From contig CAIURC010000220.1 in assembly GCA_903901425.1 (NCBI GenBank), positions 1 through 41,360 on the forward strand: 41,360 nt of DNA, given 5' to 3'. The position numbers were made by a program, and so were the translations under genes. Source of the DNA: an uncultured Spartobacteria bacterium (GTDB lineage: Bacteria > Verrucomicrobiota > Verrucomicrobiia > Chthoniobacterales > Chthoniobacteraceae). Numbering within the stretch: position 1 is the stretch's first letter; every line of letters begins with the position of its first letter. This document shows, piece by piece, positions 37,501 to 41,360 of this stretch. The notes below the pieces were generated by a model, which saw only the letters and a list, made by a program, of their open reading frames with translations, was not told where the DNA came from and did not search any database.

Positions 37501-37843
37501 TTGCTCCAACGAGGCTGCTTTCGAGGCCGTGGTCCGGCCCCGGATGTTTCGGATCGATCCCGCCATGGCGCCGCTCCCGGTCGAGTCGGCGTTTGGCGGG
37601 CTCGGCCTGTACAAGATGGGCGCTTACCTTGCCGCCCCGAATCCCTACCTAGGCAGCCGGGTGAAAGTCGTTTCCAAAGGCGCGGCAAGGTCCGTTGCGA
37701 ACATCCAGACCTGCGAGCATGTCCATTTCCATGCCGGTCTCAGGGCGAAGGGCGGCGAACTCTACGTGTTTCCGGGCCTCGTCAACGGCGACATGACCGG
37801 TTACGGATTCAATCCGGGCACCATGGCGAGCCTGATCTTCTAG
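34526..37843 (+). CDS. TPR / OGT-type (GT41) / third glycosyltransferase-like domain fusion
   Basis: A 1105-residue protein. Residues about 1-390 are tetratricopeptide repeats, such as GRVDEARKAFDQALKLDSKH and FPESLTHLDRALQIQPNYKE. Residues about 415-775 are an O-GlcNAc-transferase/SPINDLY domain. It has RIRIGYVSPDLREHPVGHLM with the catalytic-region His, APIQVMYLGYPGTSGADYFD, FCSFNHDYKINPDVFDVWMR with the UDP-contact Lys, and LDTTPYNAHTTATDAMRAGL. A Pro-rich linker follows. Residues about 820-1105 are a further domain: KILVAGCARDCGKHLPRIFE, LLFAENDSRDDTVAVLQ, and YVMLMDLDDVAVRPLD with a DxDD metal-type site; then GLYYDMWALRHPHHCPVDIW. This looks like a nucleotide-sugar transferase, distantly like Cap59/CMT1 proteins. 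The GT41 part would add a sugar to protein Ser/Thr; the last domain could extend it. ATG 34526 begins the first TPR. The next gene starts 11 bases on. Confidence 0.85.
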   Translation: MPKVGPDLEKLVLEGVQLQGAGRVDEARKAFDQALKLDSKHAVALYSLAAIHLNLGNASKGLDFAKRCVRSAPAAGLSWFIQGMALKVTGRLSEAEESFARALAIDPNHVEALMETGVLLMARNEPARALSQFERVLALQPGHALAAKHRDTLKSGLPAASEPPMDRVLRGLQLQGEGRVQEAQAVFREIVATHPRHFISLYSLAAMSLNEGRAQDGLEYAQRCLDAEPGHAFAWYICGCAYKALRQFPESLTHLDRALQIQPNYKEAYFERGILFGELKDYYQSLAMFEKVIELDPVHRLGLLNAATSLTIVKRNADGAAMFERLLAVDPEHDYALSQLNHARLHGCDWRDFHANRATIIERVRQGKRAAKSLSFLAISDSPEDQWICAKTFTAQAYPSQKTHFWNGEKYRHARIRIGYVSPDLREHPVGHLMAGVFECHDKSRYELHAFSLGVDDRGVLRSRFMAACDQFHDVRGRSSREIAQLIRESEIDLVVDLAGPTMDAQPDIFAFRPAPIQVMYLGYPGTSGADYFDYLLADETVVPDESRKFYSEEVIALPGCYLPTDATVKVAERTPTRSEMLLPEQGFVFCSFNHDYKINPDVFDVWMRILKRVEGSVLWLMKLNEAAENNLRKEAEARGVSASRLIFATRVPAVEDHLARYRLAGLFLDTTPYNAHTTATDAMRAGLPVLTVEGKSFQSRVATSILRTVGMPQLAVPSLAEYEDLAVALAHDPIRLAALKQELQEKLKTSSLLDTPLITRRIEAAFEQMLARGGKKVADPAPVDLPSAPSIPGRVERATDPVPVAVAPPQPRIEIGRGPRKILVAGCARDCGKHLPRIFENLRALAPAVGELALLFAENDSRDDTVAVLQAQASQWPAFQVVPLGAVETRLPQRTVRIAHARNVLLEWARQWRGVEQYQYVMLMDLDDVAVRPLDTRALLQTLDFLDASDRAVAGFANQLGLYYDMWALRHPHHCPVDIWEAALDHQNAHGCSNEAAFEAVVRPRMFRIDPAMAPLPVESAFGGLGLYKMGAYLAAPNPYLGSRVKVVSKGAARSVANIQTCEHVHFHAGLRAKGGELYVFPGLVNGDMTGYGFNPGTMASLIF

Positions 37844-37854
37844 CCGCCCCAAAA

Positions 37855-38796
37855 ATGGAACAGTTCACCAGTCTCGTTTCCAGCCGCGGCATCCTGAAAT
37901 CTTGTGCCCTGCACAACCGCCAGCCGGTTTCGAGCAGTCCCCTGGTGGACGCCAGTCTGATCCAGGCCACGCCTGGGGTTCCCAGTGTGTATGTCTGCAC
38001 CGACGCACTCGCCGTGTTTGCGCTGGAAACGCTCCCCCGGATCGAACAGCCGTTCGTGCTCGTTACCGGCGATAGTGACCGTCCCGTGGATGAGCGGCTC
38101 CTCCGCGATCCCCACGTGGAACGGATTCTGGGCAGCTCCCTGCTGCGGGGGTGGTTCGCGCAGAACCTCTGCGCGGATTTTCCGGGGCTGCATCCGCTCC
38201 CCATCGGACTCGATTATCACACCATGACGGAACGGACCGGTTTCTGGGGGCTCGGGACAATTTCACCGATGGCTCAGGAGCACCAACTCTTCGGGATCCT
38301 TGCCGGGGCGCGCTCGTTTGAAAAGCGGTATGTGGCGGCGTACTGCAACTGGCATTTCCAGATCGACCGTGGCGACCGGCGGGAATGCATGGACGGAGTG
38401 GAAAAAGCAGCCTGTTTTTTCGAGCCGAACCCTGTCCCGCGCAAGACCACGTGGGAACGCCAGGCCGAGATGATGTTTGTGCTGAGTCCGAGCGGAGGCG
38501 GCATGGATTGTCACCGGACTTGGGAAGCGCTGGCCCTCGGGTGCGTGCCCGTGGTCCGGGACGGCCCGCTGCGCCGGGTTCTGGAGGGGTTGCCCTGCAT
38601 CTTTGTGAACGACTGGCGCGAAGTGACCCGGAAATTTCTGCTCGAACAGGCGCAGGTTTTTGCCGGTGGGAAGTACGATTTCAGCGGGCTGTTCCGCGAA
38701 ACCTGGATGCGCCGGATCCGCGGGGAGGGGGAGAGTTCAGGAATGCAATCGAATTTGTGCGAGCACAGGCAACACTTGACCGGGAATATTTCTTGA
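37855..38796 (+). CDS. Exostosin-like (GT47-type) glycosyltransferase
   Basis: A 313-residue protein. The recognisable part is the C-terminal half: FFEPNPVPRKTTWERQAEMM, FVLSPSGGGMDCHRTWEALA, LGCVPVVRDGPLRRVLEGLP and CIFVNDWREVTRKFLLEQAQ. This pattern of SP-G-G-DCHR-WE-L-G-P-V and W-V is that of the exostosin domain (GT47), also found in bacterial capsule and surface-glycan clusters. The N-terminal half (VYVCTDALAVFALETLPRIE) has no clear motif. It likely transfers a sugar to a growing glycan in the cytoplasm. ATG 37855 starts 11 bases after the three-domain protein, so the two are probably one transcript. The last 15-20 residues (GMQSNLCEHRQHLTGNIS) fall where base composition changes and are not family-like. 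Confidence 0.72.
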   Translation: MEQFTSLVSSRGILKSCALHNRQPVSSSPLVDASLIQATPGVPSVYVCTDALAVFALETLPRIEQPFVLVTGDSDRPVDERLLRDPHVERILGSSLLRGWFAQNLCADFPGLHPLPIGLDYHTMTERTGFWGLGTISPMAQEHQLFGILAGARSFEKRYVAAYCNWHFQIDRGDRRECMDGVEKAACFFEPNPVPRKTTWERQAEMMFVLSPSGGGMDCHRTWEALALGCVPVVRDGPLRRVLEGLPCIFVNDWREVTRKFLLEQAQVFAGGKYDFSGLFRETWMRRIRGEGESSGMQSNLCEHRQHLTGNIS

Positions 38797-39218
38797 TGCC
38801 GAATAGCTCCCATGCTCGGCCCACAAAGTGCTAGCCGCGATGGCAGGTTTATTGTACTAGATGAAAAGCAAAAAATTTGTCCCTTAAGATGCCGTTGTTG
38901 GTGAACCATGCCGCCGTGTGTGGCTTGTTCAGCCGTCAGGCATCCGACTGTGTGAAGGGGGGCGCGGCGGGAGCATCAAACACGGGCGCTATTGGACCTT
39001 TAGTCACTACCAGGTGAGACAGTTCTAGTGCCCGTCAACACGCGGTCTTTAAATCCAAAAACACCCCAAGAAAACCAAGGTTAATGTAGGCGGAATCCTT
39101 GTGTTCAAAAGCTAGCAATTTTATTGGTCTTCGATTACGGTATTGCGTACAATCATGTTCTTGTTGTAGTGCGAATTGGTTTAAATTAATTAAGGTTCAC
39201 TCTCGTAAGGGACGTATT
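38797..39218. other. A+T-richer intergenic stretch at a composition boundary
   Basis: No supported gene, tRNA or repeat found. The base composition changes here from strongly G+C-rich to nearly balanced. The region carries many stop codons in all frames. It may be a recombination junction at the left edge of imported sequence. Confidence 0.5.
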
Positions 39219-39875
39219 ATGAAAGCTTATCTAATTCACAAGCGCGGTTATACTGAACGGTTTGGACAGATCATTGCAAACCTTTACAACACAATTTCTT
39301 TGAGTCGAGTTGAAATCGTTTTCGCTGAGGCCAGTTCTCTTGTTTTTCCAGAGACTGACGAGCACTTGATTCATGAGTGGATGCGGACATACATCAAATC
39401 TGAAGTGCCGTTGTTTGGGAGGATCACGGCGCCTGAGCAGTCTCTATTTCACAAGCATTATGTCGCATTTTCTGATATAGCGGAATCTGGAAATCCGGGA
39501 CTTGTGTTTGAGGACGATGCGCAGTTTCATCCGGCTGATTTGGACCGATTTATTAGCCAGATCAGTCAGATTCCTCCAGGTTGGGATTTCGTATATTTTG
39601 GTACAGGTTGTGGGCTTCGTGCTAGCGGGAATGGGTTTATCAGACGGACGGAGGATTTAAAGGGAAAGTGCACTGACAGCATGCTGGTCAGTCCTGAGGC
39701 AGCCTCCCGAATCGTGCGTGATTGGAATAAGGGTGGCGTCTTTTTGCCTGTCGACTGGGATTTGAATGTCCGATTGAATAAGTTCGAGATGAATGTATAC
39801 TGGTTTGAACCAGCATTTGTTGTTCAGGGAAGCCAGAATGGGAGGTTTTCCTCTGAGATTCGTACTTCACAGTGA
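39219..39875 (+). CDS. Glycosyltransferase family 25-like protein
   Basis: A 218-residue protein resembling the GT25 (LPS/LOS glycosyltransferase) family. It begins MKAYLIHKRGYTERFGQIIA, contains EQSLFHKHYVAFSDIAES, the acidic motif GLVFEDDAQFHPADLDRFIS (the EDD nucleotide-sugar/metal site), DFVYFGTGCG, CTDSMLVSPEAASRIV and FLPVDWDLNVRLNK (matching the usual PVDW-x-x-N block), and ends YWFEPAFVVQGSQNGRFSSE. GT25 enzymes transfer galactose or similar sugars to LPS or to protein. An AAGGGA ribosome-binding site lies seven bases before ATG 39219, unlike the SD-poor genes around. Codon use is A/T-richer than in the genes before 38750, which suggests recent transfer. The frame is open to 39099 without relatedness. 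Confidence 0.75.
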   Translation: MKAYLIHKRGYTERFGQIIANLYNTISLSRVEIVFAEASSLVFPETDEHLIHEWMRTYIKSEVPLFGRITAPEQSLFHKHYVAFSDIAESGNPGLVFEDDAQFHPADLDRFISQISQIPPGWDFVYFGTGCGLRASGNGFIRRTEDLKGKCTDSMLVSPEAASRIVRDWNKGGVFLPVDWDLNVRLNKFEMNVYWFEPAFVVQGSQNGRFSSEIRTSQ

Positions 39876-40015
39876 ATTTTGTGGTCCGGTTCGGTCGGGT
39901 CATCATCGGAACCATCTTGCTCTTGAGGTAGTTGAATGCTCTGTGTGCTTTACAATGTGGGCCTTGCTCTTGTTGATGAAGCGCTTTGAATAAGGGGAAG
40001 TGTTGTAAAAAAAAT

Positions 40016-40600
40016 ATGAAGAACATTTTTTTAGACTGCGGAACTCATCTTTGCGAAGGAATCATAAAATTTTACAACGCAGGAATTATCAACGACTCAT
40101 TTGAAATCCACGCATTTGAGGCGAATCCTGCATGCATGATTGGACAGCGAGTGAAAAAAATCCCGCTCAATATCTACCCGCATGAGGCTGCAGTTTGGGT
40201 TGATGACGGTTTTGTAGCTTTCAACCAAGAGAACCATTTAAAATCAGGAACGGGATCGCCTTCAGACGGGTATTCTCATGTGGATGGATGGGGAAGTTCT
40301 GTGGCAGGTATTGGGTTTGAACATTTGGGGTACGATTCAAATGTAATCACTCCAAGTATTAATTTTAGCCGTTTTTTAAACGAACTTCCGCATGATGCAA
40401 ACATTGTTTGTAAAATGGACATCGAGGGTAGCGAATTTAGGGTGCTGCGACATTTGATAAAGGAGGGCAGTATCCGGAGGCTCAGCAGCATTTACGTCGA
40501 GTTTCATTCACGTTTTATGCCGGCGGAAACCAGCGCAACCGAAAAAGATCTTGTCGATGCGATTTCAAGTCTAGGTGTTAAGGTCTTCACTTGGTTCTGA
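40016..40600 (+). CDS. FkbM family methyltransferase
   Basis: A 194-residue SAM-dependent methyltransferase of the FkbM type. It has the SAM-binding strand and loop IFLDCGTHLCEGIIKFY, the acidic second motif FEIHAFEANPACM, NIYPHEAAVWVDDGFVAFNQ as the third strand region, SRFLNELPHDANIVCKMDIE with the KMDIEGSE motif, and SSIYVEFHSRFMP near the end. FkbM proteins O-methylate sugars or polyketides; in glycan clusters they usually cap or decorate a sugar. It is shorter than typical FkbM proteins (about 230-280), lacking some of the C-terminal part, and the stop is 10 bases before the presumed ISL3 end, so the stop is native or nearly so. The start ATG 40016 follows an AAGGGGAAG site some 15 bases upstream; TTG 39986 is an alternative. 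Codon use is A/T-rich like the GT25 gene. Confidence 0.8.
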   Translation: MKNIFLDCGTHLCEGIIKFYNAGIINDSFEIHAFEANPACMIGQRVKKIPLNIYPHEAAVWVDDGFVAFNQENHLKSGTGSPSDGYSHVDGWGSSVAGIGFEHLGYDSNVITPSINFSRFLNELPHDANIVCKMDIEGSEFRVLRHLIKEGSIRRLSSIYVEFHSRFMPAETSATEKDLVDAISSLGVKVFTWF

Positions 40601-40610
40601 GAATGTCCAA

Positions 40611-41226
40611 GGGCTCTTTGCGGATTTTGGTGGGTTGGAAAGGTGGGACATTGGCAAAAACCGGGGTGGACGAATCCGATCGAGCCCTCTTCGAGTGCTC
40701 ACGTGAAGAGGCTGTTAAAGGACCCCGCCTAGGAGTTGATCCAGGTGGACTTGAGCACCCTAAAGATGAATCTGGATTTTGGGGTGGAGTGGGGGATTGC
40801 CGGGGCGATTTGTGCAGAGTGTGGCAAAAAGTGTACTCGCCATGATCTGGCTCCGGAGCGCCGGTGGCGGCATCTGGACGCCATGGGATTCGAGACCCAG
40901 ATTGTATCGCGCACTCCGAGAGCGAATTGCGGAGAGCACGGGATTCACCAGATGAAGGTGCCTTGGGCGGGTAAACACAGCCGGTTCACCCTGGCCTTTG
41001 AGGCGTTGGCGATCAAAGTGCTGCAGGCTTGTCGGAGCGTCAAAGCGGCCTGCGAGCTGCTGAAGATCAACTGGGATGCTGCGCAGGAGATTATGAAGCG
41101 TGCGGTCAAGCGCGGCGAAGAGTGCCGCGTTTTGGATCAACTCAAAGCGGTGGGTCTGGATGAGAAGAGCTTCCACCGGGGGCAGAGTTATGTGTCGGTG
41201 ATGGTGGATCTTGAGCGGGGAGCACC
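40611..41226 (+). mobile_element. ISL3-type insertion sequence, left part only
   Basis: A likely left end beginning GGCTCTTTGCGGATTTTGG (from about 40612), a style seen at ISL3 family ends, followed by a transposase gene that stops at about 41226. The right half is not in the window. The right end and any 8-base target duplication cannot be seen. Confidence 0.5.
40703..41226 (+). pseudogene. ISL3-family transposase, interrupted
   Basis: The first part of an ISL3 transposase. It shows the N-terminal zinc-finger CAECGKKCTRHD, then RRWRHLDAMGFETQIVSRTP, RANCGEHGIHQMKVPWAGKH and SRFTLAFEALAIKVLQACRS with the helix-turn-helix, and the start of the catalytic domain in LKAVGLDEKSFHRGQSYVSV and MVDLERG with the first Asp. 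After LERGA the similarity ends at about 41226 and the frame meets TAA at 41228-41230, so the DDE domain is broken. A GTG at 40703 gives MKRLLKDPA, then an in-frame TAG at 40730, and then ELIQVDLSTLKMNLDF; ISL3 proteins often have Trp at that position. The stop could be a TGG-to-TAG change, or translation could begin at TTG 40736. Both features point to an inactive gene. Confidence 0.75.
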
Positions 41227-41360
41227 GTAACCATATGGGCAACCCCATCTGGCGGTCGGTCTGGGAGGGTTAGAGAGTGCGGGGATGAAATTCCATTCCA
41301 GTCGGAGGAAGCGGCGGAGCGAGGTCGAGATTCGGGAACTGCTCGAGCGCTATCACCGGA
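41227..41360 (+). mobile_element. Left end of an IS66-type element (continues past the window)
   Basis: A sequence starting GTAACCATATGGGCAACCCC exactly where the ISL3 transposase loses its frame. IS66-family ends begin with GTAA, and the reading frame inside, from ATG 41285, resembles the small IS66 accessory protein. The right end is outside the window, so the insertion cannot be confirmed by a target duplication here. Confidence 0.5.
41285..41360 (+). CDS. IS66 accessory protein TnpA-like, N-terminal fragment at window edge
   Basis: Only 25 codons are visible: MKFHSSRRKRRSEVEIRELL, then ERYHR. A basic start followed by a helix of the type EIRELLERYH is how IS66 TnpA-like and other small helix-turn-helix IS proteins begin. 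The frame stays open at the right edge. Too short for a certain family call; the surrounding GTAA end supports IS66. Confidence 0.45.
   Translation, partial: MKFHSSRRKRRSEVEIRELLERYHR

Noticed and set aside
37249-37854. Upstream in-frame extension of the exostosin-like gene (about 200 codons)
   Set aside because: It overlaps the glycosyltransferase fusion in another frame and shows no family similarity; ATG 37855 right after the previous stop is the better start.

Overview
The window is G+C-rich bacterial chromosome that looks like a member of the PVC superphylum, most likely Verrucomicrobiota. The pointers are a secreted DUF1587/DUF1592/DUF1588/DUF1585-type planctomycete-style cytochrome protein, paired bactofilins, a secreted PQQ/cytochrome c dehydrogenase, a secreted isomerase-like protein, weak use of Shine-Dalgarno sites, and intergenic triple-palindrome repeats. 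This placement is an inference from gene content; there is no rRNA gene here.

Layout. 1-1626 (minus) is the N-terminal part of gyrB, cut by the window edge. 1813-4799 (plus) holds an STT3-like membrane GT-C protein overlapping a dihydrolipoamide dehydrogenase-like flavoprotein. 4999-6243 (plus) is a bactofilin pair, the second with two zinc ribbons in front of its bactofilin domain. 6281-6375 is an intergenic palindromic repeat whose inverted second copy lies at 34119-34214. 10849-6668 (minus) is a tightly packed run: inositol monophosphatase, ispF, cysS, a left-handed beta-helix protein and a TPR membrane protein. 11237-10971 is a histone H1-like Lys/Ala/Pro protein with its own terminator. 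14901-11620 (minus) is trpB-yicC-gmk-coaC, every junction an overlap of a few bases. 15117-16769 is a secreted FAD oxidoreductase. 18257-16779 (minus) is rplS-rnhB-yraN, with tadA divergent. 22236-19005 (minus) holds a secreted TIM-barrel isomerase-like protein and a PQQ dehydrogenase. 30710-22323 (minus) holds alaS, tspO, a Tat-exported phosphatase and the long form of purL. 30841-34104 (plus) holds xth and the DUF1592 protein.

The most unusual part is 34526-41360. A 1105-residue protein joins TPRs, an OGT/SPINDLY-type (GT41) domain and a third glycosyltransferase-like domain. It is followed after 11 bases by an exostosin-like (GT47) protein. From about 38750 the sequence becomes clearly A+T-richer, with a GT25-like glycosyltransferase and a short FkbM methyltransferase. 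The segment ends in an ISL3-type transposase gene that is broken at about 41227, apparently by the left end of an IS66-type element. The cluster reads as an accessory protein- or surface-glycan module at a mobile boundary.

Most of the rest is housekeeping: DNA topology, translation (cysS, alaS, rplS, tadA), purine, isoprenoid, tryptophan and CoA synthesis, and DNA/RNA maintenance. It is mixed with secreted oxidoreductases typical of a sugar-degrading, respiring heterotroph.
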